Shown here: positions 31,773 through 40,432 of the stretch, piece by piece
How the letters are laid out: every line of letters starts with the position of its first letter
Numbering within the stretch: position 1 is the first letter of the stretch
Assembly (NCBI RefSeq): GCF_026683955.1
Contig: NZ_CP113343.1
Location: 2,356,001 to 2,420,000, forward strand
Source of the DNA: Arthrobacter sp. MMS18-M83
GTDB lineage: Bacteria; Actinomycetota; Actinomycetes; Actinomycetales; Micrococcaceae
Reading direction: 5' to 3'
Length of the DNA stretch: 64,000 nucleotides
Translations under genes and position numbers: made by a program
The notes under the pieces: generated by a model
What the model saw: only the letters and a program-made list of their open reading frames with translations
What the model was told of the DNA's origin: nothing
The model's database searches: none

Positions 31773-33872
31773 ATGGGCACCCTGTCCACGCCCGTCCCGG
31801 CAGAACGCAAACAGCCCAGCCATGAGCCCAGCAGGGTGGCCCTCGTCGGGGTTCACGGCTTCGGCGCGCATCACCTGCAGAACCTCGAAAGGCTCCAGGC
31901 CAACGGCGTCGTCCGCCTTGTTGCCGTCGCGGATCCGAATCCTCCTACCCCCGGCGCGCTCCCGCCCGGAACGGGTGTATTCAGCAACCTGGACGAACTC
32001 CTGGCGGGAACCCCGGCGCTGGACCTGGTCATTGTGGCCACCCCCATCCAAACGCACGCGCAACTCGCACTCACAACGCTCCCCCACGCCGATTTGTACC
32101 TGGAGAAGCCTCCGGTCGCTTCCCTCGCCGATTTCAATAGGCTGCAGGAAGCCGCCACCGCGGCCGGCAGAAGCGTCCAGGTCGGCTTCCAAAGTCTCGG
32201 ATCCCGAGGCCTCCAGGCGATCGAGGACCTGCTCGCGGTTGGAGAGATCGGCACGCTCCTAGGCATCTCGGCCACCGGGCGTTGGGTGCGTGACCGCGCC
32301 TATTACAAGCGCTCACGATGGGCGGGCAAACGCAGCCTGGATGGCATCGACGTCGTAGACGGGGTGGCAACCAACCCGCTGGCTCACGCCATCGCCACCG
32401 CGCTGAGGATCGCCGGGGCGCGGACGGTAGACGATCTTGCCTCCGTGGAAACGGACCTGTACCGCGCCAATGACATCGAATCCGATGACACCTCCGTGAT
32501 CCGCATCCGCACCGCCGCAGGCTTGCCCATCACGTGCGCGCTCACGTTGTGCGCAGCCGAATCCGTGGAGCCGTACATCACGCTGCAGGGCAGCGAAGGC
32601 ACCGCGGTCTTCCACTACACCGAAGACCGCCTCGGCGTCAGCTCCGCCGCCAGGGAGCGCGAAACCGTATACAGCCGGGTGGACCTCACGGAGGACCTGC
32701 TGGAGCATCGTCGCCAGCAGCGCTTCCCGCAGGGCCCGCCAACCGCCGCGCCGCTGATCAGCCCGCTCGCGGACAGCGGCGCCTTCATGCGGGTGCTGGA
32801 AGCCATCCGCACGGCAGAATCTCCGGCGCTGATCCCTGAGCAGTATGTCGCCTGGGAGGGCGAGGGTGATGCCGCCCGCGCTGTGATCGTCGGAATCGAA
32901 GAGGCGTTGGAACGCGCGACGGCGGCGCACGCCACCTTCAGCGAACTCGGCTTGCCGTGGGCGCGGCCTGCCGCCGTCGACGTCGAAAGGCCGGTTTTGG
33001 GCCTGCCCGACGGCGGTGAGCCGGGCGCCTCTGTGATTGAAACCGGCCAGGGCGCCGCCGTCGTGTTGGCAACCGTGCAGAGCGGTGCCGGCCTTGCCGC
33101 GCGGCTTTCGCCGCGGCCTTACCTGCACCCGGTCCGCTCACTCGGTGGAGTCAAGGTCACCGACCATCTGCCGGCGGACCACCCTTGGCATCTTGGCGCG
33201 GGATTCGCCTTGCAGGATGTGAACGGCACCAATTTCTGGGGCGGCAAAACGTACACCCGCGCTGCGGGCCGTTACGAAGAGCGGCAGGACCATGGCCGCA
33301 TCATCGAACTGTCCGCAGCGTCAGGGCCAGGCCTCCTGGAACAGGAATTGAGCTGGCAGGCACCGGACGGCACTGAGCTCCTTCGGGAACGCCGAACCAC
33401 GCGCTCCCGGCTGATTGACCCCCGCACGTGGCAACTGGACTTGGCAACAGAACTGACCGCCGTCGTCGACTCTTCGTTGGGTGGCCCTGGCTCCAACGGC
33501 GCCGCCGGAAGCGGCTACGGCGGCTTCTTCTGGCGCTTGCCTGCGTGCGCCGAGGCTGAAGTCTTCACAGCGGATAGGCACGGCGAACCGGACGTCCACG
33601 GCTCCGCGTCGCCGTGGCTGGCCTGGACGGCGGACTTCCCTGAAGGCCCTGCCAGCCTGGTGTTCGCGGCTCCGGACGCGGAGCAGGATCCTTGGTTCGT
33701 CCGGATGTCGGATTACCCGGCAGTGGGTTCGGCCCTGGCCTGGGACCGGCCCGTGGAGCTTGCCGCCGGCGAATCCTTGGTCCGCTCCATGTCGGTGTGG
33801 ATCGTGGACGCCAAGTTGTCGCCGGCCGAGGTTGCCAAGCTGACGGCCGCGCGGGGTTCCGCCGCACAATAG
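31773..33872 (+). CDS. Gfo/Idh/MocA oxidoreductase fused to a DUF6807 (PmoA) domain
   Basis: This is a 699-residue fusion starting at ATG 31773 after GAGGAGA. Residues ~20-140 form the NAD(P)-binding Rossmann domain (VALVGVHGFGAHHLQNL, VATPIQTHAQLAL, LEKPPVASL with the Gfo/Idh EKP motif). A C-terminal Gfo/Idh alpha/beta domain continues to ~390. From ~425 to 690 comes a DUF6807 domain: RPYLHPVRSLGGVKVTDHLPADHPWHLGAGFALQDVNGTNFWGG (cited in part as YLHPVRSLGG, DHPWHLG, NFWGG). The two domains are normally separate adjacent proteins in carbohydrate loci. The enzyme probably oxidises a sugar or sugar acid; the substrate is unknown. Confidence 0.87.
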   Translation: MGTLSTPVPAERKQPSHEPSRVALVGVHGFGAHHLQNLERLQANGVVRLVAVADPNPPTPGALPPGTGVFSNLDELLAGTPALDLVIVATPIQTHAQLALTTLPHADLYLEKPPVASLADFNRLQEAATAAGRSVQVGFQSLGSRGLQAIEDLLAVGEIGTLLGISATGRWVRDRAYYKRSRWAGKRSLDGIDVVDGVATNPLAHAIATALRIAGARTVDDLASVETDLYRANDIESDDTSVIRIRTAAGLPITCALTLCAAESVEPYITLQGSEGTAVFHYTEDRLGVSSAARERETVYSRVDLTEDLLEHRRQQRFPQGPPTAAPLISPLADSGAFMRVLEAIRTAESPALIPEQYVAWEGEGDAARAVIVGIEEALERATAAHATFSELGLPWARPAAVDVERPVLGLPDGGEPGASVIETGQGAAVVLATVQSGAGLAARLSPRPYLHPVRSLGGVKVTDHLPADHPWHLGAGFALQDVNGTNFWGGKTYTRAAGRYEERQDHGRIIELSAASGPGLLEQELSWQAPDGTELLRERRTTRSRLIDPRTWQLDLATELTAVVDSSLGGPGSNGAAGSGYGGFFWRLPACAEAEVFTADRHGEPDVHGSASPWLAWTADFPEGPASLVFAAPDAEQDPWFVRMSDYPAVGSALAWDRPVELAAGESLVRSMSVWIVDAKLSPAEVAKLTAARGSAAQ

Positions 33873-33880
33873 ACGCGCAA

Positions 33881-33913
33881 GAAGGCGGGGGCGCGCAATG
33901 TGCCCCCGCCTTC
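33881..33913. terminator. Bidirectional terminator hairpin
   Basis: GAAGGCGGGGGC (33881-33892) pairs perfectly with GCCCCCGCCTTC (33902-33913) around a 9-base loop. It sits between the fusion oxidoreductase gene (+) and the 3' end of the isomerase gene (-), in a 60-base convergent gap. Confidence 0.85.
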
Positions 33914-33932
33914 CCAGACCCGCGCCGAGCCG

Positions 33933-34772
33933 TTACGCGTACGGGAGCACGAGCTCCGCGTAGCGCTGCTTCGTGGTTTCCAGGACCGCGTCGCCGTCGG
34001 CGTCCCAGATCTCCTGGTTGAAGATTTCCACCTCGATGTCGCCCGTGTAGCCGGCGTCCCTCACCCAGGTGCCGATCGTCGCGAAGTCGATCACGCCGTC
34101 GCCCATCATGCCGCGCGAGAGCAGCGCGTCGGCGGCGATGGGGAGGTTGAAATCGCACACTTGGTAGGACGCGATCCGCTTTTCCCGGCCGGCCCGCTGG
34201 ATCTGCTGCTTCAGTTCCGGATCCCACCAGACGTGGAAGGTGTCGACGGCGACGCCGACGGCCTGAGCGTCGTAAGGCGCGGCGAGGTCGAGTGCCTGGC
34301 CGAGCGTCGAGATGAGGGCCCGGTCCGCCGCGTACATCGGGTGCAACGGCTCAAGCACCAGCCGGACCCCATGTTCGACGGCGAAAGGCACCAGGTCCTC
34401 GAGGCGATCGGCCACGCGCTGACGGGCTGCGACGACGTCCTTCTCCCCCGCCGCGAGCCCGCCGACCACCAGGAACAGCTCCCGGGTATCCAACGCCACG
34501 GCTTCAAGGATGGCCGCGCGGTTGTCCGCCAGCGCGGCCGCCCGCCCCGCGGCGTCGGCCGCTGTGAGGAAACCGCCCCGGCAGAGGGACGATACGCGCA
34601 GTCCGGCATCCTTGATCAGCTTGGCGGCCTTGTCCAGGCCAGTGTCGGCGACGATGTCGCGCCACGGCCCGATCGCCGGAATGCCGGCACGGACGCAGCC
34701 GCACACGGCTTCGGCGAGCGTCCATTTCTTGGTTGTGGCGCTGTTCAGTGACAATCTCGAAAAGTCGCTCAT
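33933..34772 (-). CDS. Sugar phosphate isomerase/epimerase family TIM barrel
   Basis: This is a 279-residue protein starting at ATG 34772, overlapping the DUF993 gene end by four bases (ATGA). It is an AP-endonuclease-2-type TIM barrel: SLNSATTKKWTLAEAVCGCVRAGIPAIGPWRD, then RVSSLCRGGFLTA, a metal-ligand Glu in LVLEPLHPMY, Asp and His in VAVDTFHVWWD, and Glu in DIEVEIFNQEIW. Such enzymes isomerise, epimerise or dehydrate sugars or keto-sugars with a divalent metal. It is the last gene of a three-gene operon with Gfo/Idh and DUF993 proteins. Confidence 0.87.
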   Translation of the reverse strand: MSDFSRLSLNSATTKKWTLAEAVCGCVRAGIPAIGPWRDIVADTGLDKAAKLIKDAGLRVSSLCRGGFLTAADAAGRAAALADNRAAILEAVALDTRELFLVVGGLAAGEKDVVAARQRVADRLEDLVPFAVEHGVRLVLEPLHPMYAADRALISTLGQALDLAAPYDAQAVGVAVDTFHVWWDPELKQQIQRAGREKRIASYQVCDFNLPIAADALLSRGMMGDGVIDFATIGTWVRDAGYTGDIEVEIFNQEIWDADGDAVLETTKQRYAELVLPYA

Positions 34773-35983
34773 GCGCCCACTCCGTTGATGCGAAGGTAAT
34801 CGGACATCCGGAAGGCGGCCAGCGCGGGATCGCGCAAGAGTCCGGCCTGGTCGGCGAGTTCGAAAGTGCGGGCCAGGTGGACCACGGAGCGGCCGGAATG
34901 CAGCCCGCCGACCATCTGGAATCCGGGCTGCTTGCCGTTGAGCCAGGACATGAAGGCGATCCCGGTCTTGTAGTAGAACGTGGGGGCGCTGAAGATGTGT
35001 TTGCCGAGATCGCGGGTGGAGTCCAGGATGGCGCGCCCATCCGCAGCGTTTCCGGCGTCGTACTTCTGCAAAGCGACCGAGGCGGCAGGGTAGATCGCAG
35101 CGAAGATGCCCAGCAGTGCGTCCGAGTGGTCGGTGCCGGCGCCGTCGATCAGTTCCGGGTAGTTGAAATCGTCGCCGGTGTAGAGGCGGACGCCCTCCGG
35201 AAGAGCTGCGCGCAGGGCAACTTCGTGCGAAGCATCCAGCAGCGAGACCTTCACGCCGTCCACTTTGTCCGCGTGATCGCGGATGAGGCCAAGGAACGTT
35301 TCGGTTGCCTCCCCGACATCATCCGAGCCCCAATAGCCCGCCAGCGCGGGATCAAACATGGTCCCGAGCCAGTGCAGGATGACAGGCTGGTCCACTTCGC
35401 CGAGGAGCGTGGAGTAGACGCGCAGGTAATCATCCGGGCTCGTTGCCACTTTGGCCAGCGCCCGGGACGCCATGATGATGACCTTCGGTCCGGCTTCGCT
35501 CACGACGGCGATCTGCTCGCGGTACGCGTCCAGCACGCCCTTGATTCCGGCGGGACCCTCCGGAACAGAGTCGAGGTCCAGCTGGTCGGTTCCGGCTCCG
35601 CAGGAGACGAGGTCTTGGACGGTCTTCCCGGCGGTGGCGGCGTTGCCGGACGCTACCACGGAGGCCGCTTCGACGCCGGTGCGCTTGATGAGCTGCTGCG
35701 TCGCGGCCCAGTCCAAGCCCATGCCGCGCTGGGCCGTGTCCATCGCATCGGCAACCCCCAGGCCGTAGGACCACAGCTCGTGCCGGTAGGCCATCGTTGC
35801 GTCCCAGTCCAAGCGCGCCGGGGCGCCCGGAGTATTGTCGGCGGTCGCTTCGGGAATGACGTGTGCCGCTGCGTAGGCGCGCCGGGACGTCAACGGCGCC
35901 GTCGGCCTGGCCCACGAGGTTGCTGGCTGCAGCGTGTAGTGGCGGGTCCCGCCGTCGTGGTTTGGAAGAAGGAGGGAAGTCAT
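34769..35983 (-). CDS. DUF993 family aldolase-like protein
   Basis: This is a 404-residue protein starting at ATG 35983, overlapping the oxidoreductase stop by one base (TGATG). The sequence fits the DUF993 family, related to dihydrodipicolinate synthase/N-acetylneuraminate lyase TIM barrels: AMAYRHELWSYGLGVADAMDTAQRG near the start, VIIMASRALAK, QPVILHWLGTMFDPALAGYWG, the VDGVKVSLLDASHE strand with a lysine in the Schiff-base strand position, and LYTGDDFNYPELI. It may cleave a keto-sugar acid. No experimental role for DUF993 is known to me. Confidence 0.8.
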   Translation of the reverse strand: MTSLLLPNHDGGTRHYTLQPATSWARPTAPLTSRRAYAAAHVIPEATADNTPGAPARLDWDATMAYRHELWSYGLGVADAMDTAQRGMGLDWAATQQLIKRTGVEAASVVASGNAATAGKTVQDLVSCGAGTDQLDLDSVPEGPAGIKGVLDAYREQIAVVSEAGPKVIIMASRALAKVATSPDDYLRVYSTLLGEVDQPVILHWLGTMFDPALAGYWGSDDVGEATETFLGLIRDHADKVDGVKVSLLDASHEVALRAALPEGVRLYTGDDFNYPELIDGAGTDHSDALLGIFAAIYPAASVALQKYDAGNAADGRAILDSTRDLGKHIFSAPTFYYKTGIAFMSWLNGKQPGFQMVGGLHSGRSVVHLARTFELADQAGLLRDPALAAFRMSDYLRINGVGA

Positions 35984-37152
35984 CAGAGCACGATCTCCGG
36001 GATATCGATGGTGCGGCGCTCGGCAGAGGACTGCAGGCCGAGTTCGGCGAGCTGCACGCCGCGGGCGGCGGAGAGCAGGCCAAAGCGGTGCTCGCGGCCG
36101 CCGACAACGTCGCGCAGGAATTCTTCCCACTGGAGCTTGAAGCCGTTGTCCAGATCGGCGTTGGCAGGGACTTCCAGCCACTGGCTGCGGAAGGACTCCG
36201 TGACCGGCAGGTCGGGGTTCCAGACGGGCTTGGGCGTGTGGGCGCGCTGCTGCGCGACGCACTTGTTCAAGCCCGCGACGGCGGAACCGTGCGTGCCGTC
36301 GATCTGGAACTCGACGAGTTCGTCCCTGTAAACCCGGACGGCCCAGGAGGAGTTGATCTGGCCGATGACTTCGTCTCCGCCCGGGGTCTCGAGCTCAAAG
36401 ATGCCGTAGGAGGCGTCGTCGGCCGTGGCCTTGTATTCCTTGCCGGCTTCGTCCCAACGGGTGGGGATGTGGGTGGCGGTCTTGGCGTTGACGCTCTTGA
36501 CCTTGCCGATAATGCCTTCAAGGACGTAGTTCCAGTGGCAGAACATGTCCGTTGTCATTCCGCCGCCGTCTTCCTTGCGGTAGTTCCAGGACGGGCGCTG
36601 CGCTGCCTGGACGTCGCCTTCGAACACCCAGTAGCCGAATTCGCCGCGGATGGACAGGATCCGGCCGAAGAAGCCCTCATCCGCGAGGCGGCGCAGCTTC
36701 ACCAGGCCCGGCAGGTACAGCTTGTCGTGCACCACGCCTGCCGTGACGCCGACTTCCTTGCCGATCCGGGCCAGCTCGATCGCCTCCTCCAACGTCTCCG
36801 CCGTCGGCTTCTCGGTGAAGATGTGCTTCCCGGCGCGCATAGCCTTCTTCAGGGTCGCGGCGCGGAGGCTGGTCATCGACGCATCGAAAACGACGTCGAC
36901 AGTAGGGTCATTGATGACGGCGTCGAGGTCGGTGGACCACTCGGAGACCTTGTGGAGTTCGGCGAGCTCGCGGATCTTCGCCTCGTTGCGGCCCACCAAG
37001 ATCGGCTCAACCTGAACCTTGGTGCCGTCCGCCAGGGTGAAGCCCCCGGCGTCGCGGATGGGGAGGATGGAGCGCAGCAGGTGCTGGCGGTAGCCCATCC
37101 GGCCGGTGATGCCGTTCATGGCGATGCGGATCGTCTTTGTTTCGTAGCCCAT
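35983..37152 (-). CDS. Gfo/Idh/MocA family oxidoreductase
   Basis: This is a 389-residue NAD(P)-dependent oxidoreductase starting at ATG 37152 behind GAAGAGGA. The N-terminus IRIAMNGITGRMGYRQHLLRS carries an unusual nucleotide loop (N-G-I-T-G-R-M-G, closer to dihydrodipicolinate reductase than the usual G-x-G-x-x-G). HIFTEKPTAETLEEA holds the EKP motif, and GVVHDKLYLPGLVKLRRL follows. The C-terminal beta-sheet domain includes SWNYRKEDGGGMTTDMFCHWNYVLE. First gene of the operon, controlled by two operators in the 169-base intergenic region shared with the LacI gene. Confidence 0.87.
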   Translation of the reverse strand: MGYETKTIRIAMNGITGRMGYRQHLLRSILPIRDAGGFTLADGTKVQVEPILVGRNEAKIRELAELHKVSEWSTDLDAVINDPTVDVVFDASMTSLRAATLKKAMRAGKHIFTEKPTAETLEEAIELARIGKEVGVTAGVVHDKLYLPGLVKLRRLADEGFFGRILSIRGEFGYWVFEGDVQAAQRPSWNYRKEDGGGMTTDMFCHWNYVLEGIIGKVKSVNAKTATHIPTRWDEAGKEYKATADDASYGIFELETPGGDEVIGQINSSWAVRVYRDELVEFQIDGTHGSAVAGLNKCVAQQRAHTPKPVWNPDLPVTESFRSQWLEVPANADLDNGFKLQWEEFLRDVVGGREHRFGLLSAARGVQLAELGLQSSAERRTIDIPEIVL

Positions 37153-37182
37153 GAGTCCTCTTCAGATGGAAAGTAATGGAGC

Positions 37183-37246
37183 GGGAAAGCGCATTCCCGA
37201 TGCATTCATGATGACACGCAGCTACGCGTCTGGCAATCGCTTTCCC
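37183..37246. promoter_or_regulatory. Two LacI-type operators in the divergent intergenic region
   Basis: GGGAAAGCGCATTCCC (37183-37198) is a palindrome. GGCAATCGCTTTCCC (37232-37246) is the same motif in reverse orientation. For the minus-strand operon, TTGCCA (37236-37231), a 17-base spacer and CATCAT (37213-37208) could be the promoter, placing one operator on -35 and the other at the start site. The pair allows repression of both the operon and the LacI gene itself. Confidence 0.7.
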
Positions 37247-37321
37247 GCAGGGAGCCGTGACTGCAATAATCGGATGTTGCTGAAAGCGCCCGAGCTTGAG
37301 GCTTTTGAAGAGGAGTTGTCC

Positions 37322-38407
37322 GTGACTGCAAGCACGCTGTCCGAAGTGGCCAAACTGGCCGGCGTCTCCCCCGCCACCGCCTCCCGGGTGCTCAATGGTT
37401 CCGCCCGAACCCCCGCACCGGAGATCGCCGAGCGCGTCCGGCAGGCGGCCGATACCCTTGGCTACATTGCGAATGCGCAGGCCCAGGCGCTGGCGAAATC
37501 CAGCACGGGGCTCATTGGCCTGATCGTGCACGACATCGCGGACCCCTATTTTTCCGCCATAGCGCAAGGCGTCCAGGCCGCAGCACGGCAGGAGCGCCGC
37601 ATGGTGCTTCTCGCCACTACCAACGGCACACCCGCTGAGGAGAAGCATGCCGTCGTCGCCTTCGCTGCGCGGCGGGCCGAGTCGATCGTCATCGCAGGAT
37701 CGCGTTCGACACGCGCCGAAGACGCCCATGCGAACACCGAACTAGCCGCCGAATTGGACCGCTACTGCCGCAACGGCGGGCGAGTGGGCGTCGTCGGGAA
37801 ACCGATTCTGGGCGTCGCCGAAACGGACAGCTACCGCACCATCACCGTCCCTAACGAGCAACTTGCGCGGGATCTGGCGCAGGAATTGGCGCACACCCAC
37901 AAAGGGCCGTTCGTCATTGTGGCCGGGCCAGATGGACTGGCCACTTCGGATGAGCGCGTCGCGGGATTCCAACGCGGCTTGTCCGACGCCGGCCAGCCCG
38001 CCGCGGATGTTGTGCACGTCGCGTTCAACCGGAACGGTGGCTTCGACGCCGGCATTGAGCTTGCCTGGCGTATCAAGGCGTCCGTCCCGTCTGCGCCGGA
38101 GCAGCGCTTGTGCATTTTCGCGACGAACGATGTCATGGCCATCGGGGTGGCGGCCGCGTTGAGGGACCAAGGGCTCAGAGTCCCCCATGACGCCGGCCTC
38201 GCAGGATTCGACGACATCGAATGGCTCCGAGACTTCCGGCCGGCGCTTTCCACTGTCCACCTTCCCCTTGAGGAGATCGGCAGGCTCGCCACTCTCGGAA
38301 GCTCCAACGAGCGGAAGGCAGGCGAGGAGCCCGGCCCCCGCTCCTCCGTCACCGGCAAAGTGATGCTTCGACGTAGCACCGAAACACCCCACTTGCCCCG
38401 AGGGTAG
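37322..38407 (+). CDS. LacI family transcriptional regulator
   Basis: This is a 361-residue regulator starting at GTG 37322 with GAGGAG seven bases upstream; earlier in-frame ATGs lack a site and lie among operators. The HTH and hinge are clear at residues ~5-60: TLSEVAKLAGVSPATASRVLNGSART, VRQAADTLGYIANAQAQALA. The periplasmic-binding-like effector domain follows (LIGLIVHDIADPYFSAIAQGVQAAA, IFATNDVMAIGVAAALRDQGLRVPHD, LAGFDDIEW). The GGAAAGCG-type operators nearby match LacI-family sites. Effector is presumably the sugar, or a derivative, handled by the cluster. Confidence 0.92.
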   Translation: MTASTLSEVAKLAGVSPATASRVLNGSARTPAPEIAERVRQAADTLGYIANAQAQALAKSSTGLIGLIVHDIADPYFSAIAQGVQAAARQERRMVLLATTNGTPAEEKHAVVAFAARRAESIVIAGSRSTRAEDAHANTELAAELDRYCRNGGRVGVVGKPILGVAETDSYRTITVPNEQLARDLAQELAHTHKGPFVIVAGPDGLATSDERVAGFQRGLSDAGQPAADVVHVAFNRNGGFDAGIELAWRIKASVPSAPEQRLCIFATNDVMAIGVAAALRDQGLRVPHDAGLAGFDDIEWLRDFRPALSTVHLPLEEIGRLATLGSSNERKAGEEPGPRSSVTGKVMLRRSTETPHLPRG

Positions 38408-38450
38408 TTCCCGAAGCCCCGGCCGTTGTGACCGGCGCAACAATTCAGCC

Positions 38451-38513
38451 TTGACAGCGGGGCCGCGCGGGTGTCTCATGGAAAGCGCTTACCAGATGGG
38501 AAAGCGCATACCA
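38451..38513 (+). promoter_or_regulatory. Promoter with two tandem LacI-type operators, unit 3
   Basis: TTGACA (38451-38456), a 17-base spacer and TCTCAT (38474-38479) form the likely promoter of the transporter gene. TGGAAAGCGCTTACCA (38479-38494) and TGGGAAAGCGCATACCA (38497-38513) follow head-to-tail from the start-site region. The transcript would have a leader of about 140 bases before ATG 38625, in which I see no riboswitch. Confidence 0.68.
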
Positions 38514-38624
38514 AGGCGGCAGTTCAGGCCGATTCTTGCGATGGCGCCCCCTTCGGACCGGAAGCCAAACCCAAAGACGGGAAGGATTCCAATGGCCCAA
38601 ACGACTTGTCCAAAGGAGGACAAT

Positions 38625-40019
38625 ATGAAGATCGACGCGAGTACACAGCAAAGTTCAGCCGGACCTCGCCCGTCCAGCACCTCGAAGAAGGCCGCGGCCA
38701 GCGGCTGGATCGGGAGCGCCCTCGAGTACTACGACTGGTTCATCTATGCGCAGGCCGCTGCGCTGGTGTTTCCCGGCGTTTTCTTCCCCGCGGGAAATCC
38801 GACCGTGGCCCTTATCGCGTCGCTGGGCACCTATGCCGTGGGCTACGTTGCCCGCCCGATCGGCGCATTCGTCTTGGGACAGTGGGGCGACAAGCATGGC
38901 CGGAAAAATGTTCTGGTCTTGGCCATGTTGATGATGGGCGCGTCGACCTTCGCCGTTGCACTACTGCCCACCTACGGCCAGGTCGGCCTCCTTGCACCCG
39001 TCCTGCTGGTTGCCGTCCGGCTCATCCAGGGCTTTGCCGTGGCGGGCGAACTGAGCGGAGCCAGCGCCATGATCGTGGAGCACGCACCCTTCGGCCGCCG
39101 GGGCTTCTATGCGAGCTTCGCCCTTCAGGGCACCCAGGCCGGACAGATTATCGCGGCCGCGGTCTTCCTTCCACTCTCTGCCATGCTCTCTGATGAATCG
39201 TTCAAATCCTGGGGCTGGCGCATTCCCTTCCTCCTCAGCGCCCTCGTAGTGTTCGCCGGGTACATGATCCGTCGCCGGGTCGAAGAGACCCCCGTCTTCG
39301 TCGAGGAAAAAGCCCACCAGGAGATAGCGAAGGCACCAATCGTCCGCGTACTGCGGGAAAGCGGGCTCAACGTGGTGCGGGCGGTCTGCATGACCCTGGT
39401 CAACGTGGTCGGCGTCACCGTTGCAGTCTTCGGGGCGGCGTACGCCACCCAACCGGGTTACGGCGTCGGCATGAGCACGAGCGTCTATCTCTGGATCCCA
39501 GTCCTGGCCAACGTCGTCGCACTGGCCCTTATCCCGTTGTTTGGAGACCTGTCGGACCGCTTCGGCCGCCGGCCGCTGATGATCTTCGGTTCGCTGAGCT
39601 CGGGCGTGCTTGCTTACGCCTACCTGTTCGCCGTCAGTCAGAACAACGTCGTCCTCACCATCGTTCTCTCGATCCTCATGTGGGGAACCCTCTACCAAGT
39701 CTGGAATGCAACATTCGCCAGCTTCTTCCAGGAGCTCTTCCCTTCCCGCACCCGCGTCACCGGATTCGCCATCTCACAGAACATCGGCCTCGTTATCACC
39801 GCATTCCTGCCGAGTATCTTCACAGCGATCGCCCCGCCGGGGTCCTCGAATGTACCGCTCGTCATCGGCTCCATCTGCTTCGGAATCACGATCATCGGAG
39901 CTGCTGCCGCCTGGTCCGCTCGGGAAACGTACCGCATCCCCCTCAATCAGCTGGGCACCCCGGACGCGACGCCGGTTCCCCGCGAGGAATACCGCCAGCT
40001 CCGAGCCGGCACCCGGTGA
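38625..40019 (+). CDS. MHS-type MFS transporter
   Basis: This is a 464-residue, 12-helix transporter. ATG 38625 follows a strong AAAGGAGG (38612-38619). It belongs to the metabolite:H+ symporter group: GSALEYYDWFIYAQAAALVF, the loop-2 motif GQWGDKHGRKNVL, RLIQGFAVAGELSGASAMIVEHAP, and GDLSDRFGRRPLM in loop 8. Relatives carry organic acids such as shikimate, citrate or proline, so the imported compound may be a sugar acid rather than a neutral sugar. Tandem LacI operators precede it, and a mutarotase gene follows 65 bases on. Confidence 0.9.
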   Translation: MKIDASTQQSSAGPRPSSTSKKAAASGWIGSALEYYDWFIYAQAAALVFPGVFFPAGNPTVALIASLGTYAVGYVARPIGAFVLGQWGDKHGRKNVLVLAMLMMGASTFAVALLPTYGQVGLLAPVLLVAVRLIQGFAVAGELSGASAMIVEHAPFGRRGFYASFALQGTQAGQIIAAAVFLPLSAMLSDESFKSWGWRIPFLLSALVVFAGYMIRRRVEETPVFVEEKAHQEIAKAPIVRVLRESGLNVVRAVCMTLVNVVGVTVAVFGAAYATQPGYGVGMSTSVYLWIPVLANVVALALIPLFGDLSDRFGRRPLMIFGSLSSGVLAYAYLFAVSQNNVVLTIVLSILMWGTLYQVWNATFASFFQELFPSRTRVTGFAISQNIGLVITAFLPSIFTAIAPPGSSNVPLVIGSICFGITIIGAAAAWSARETYRIPLNQLGTPDATPVPREEYRQLRAGTR

Positions 40020-40084
40020 CTTGAGCGATTATGAATGATTCGCGGTCCTTTGAATGAAACGATTCACAGAAGAGGAGAATCCAC

Positions 40085-40417
40085 ATGCGCGTCTGCTTCC
40101 GTTCCTCGGTCAAACCCAGCCAGATTCCCGAATATCGACGTCGGCACGCTGCAGTGTGGCCGGAGATGCTCCGGGAACTCAAGGCAGCCGGCTGGAATAA
40201 CTACTCGCTGTTTCTCGCCGACGACGGGCTGCTGGTGGGGTACGTGGAATGCGACGATTTCGACGCTGCACGTGCCCGCATGGCCCTGACCGATGTGAAT
40301 GCCCGCTGGCAGGCGGAAATGGCACTGCTGTTCGAAGACGACGCCCAGTCACCCGACCAGGGATTCGTCCAACTCACGGAAATCTTCAATCTGGAGGACC
40401 AGTTGTCCGGGGGCTGA
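40085..40417 (+). CDS. L-rhamnose mutarotase family protein
   Basis: This is a 110-residue protein starting at ATG 40085 after AGAGGAGAA. It is a complete RhaM/DUF718 ferredoxin-like domain: VCFRSSVKPSQIPEYRRRHAAVWPEML with the conserved Tyr-Arg-x2-His, LKAAGWNNYSLFL, LVGYVECDDF, MALTDVNARWQAEM and the closing LTEIFNLE. RhaM interconverts alpha and beta anomers of L-rhamnose. No rhamnose kinase, isomerase or aldolase lies in the window, so the substrate may be another 6-deoxy or related sugar. Probably co-transcribed with the transporter. Confidence 0.87.
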   Translation: MRVCFRSSVKPSQIPEYRRRHAAVWPEMLRELKAAGWNNYSLFLADDGLLVGYVECDDFDAARARMALTDVNARWQAEMALLFEDDAQSPDQGFVQLTEIFNLEDQLSGG

Positions 40418-40432
40418 GGCTTCAGGCACAGA

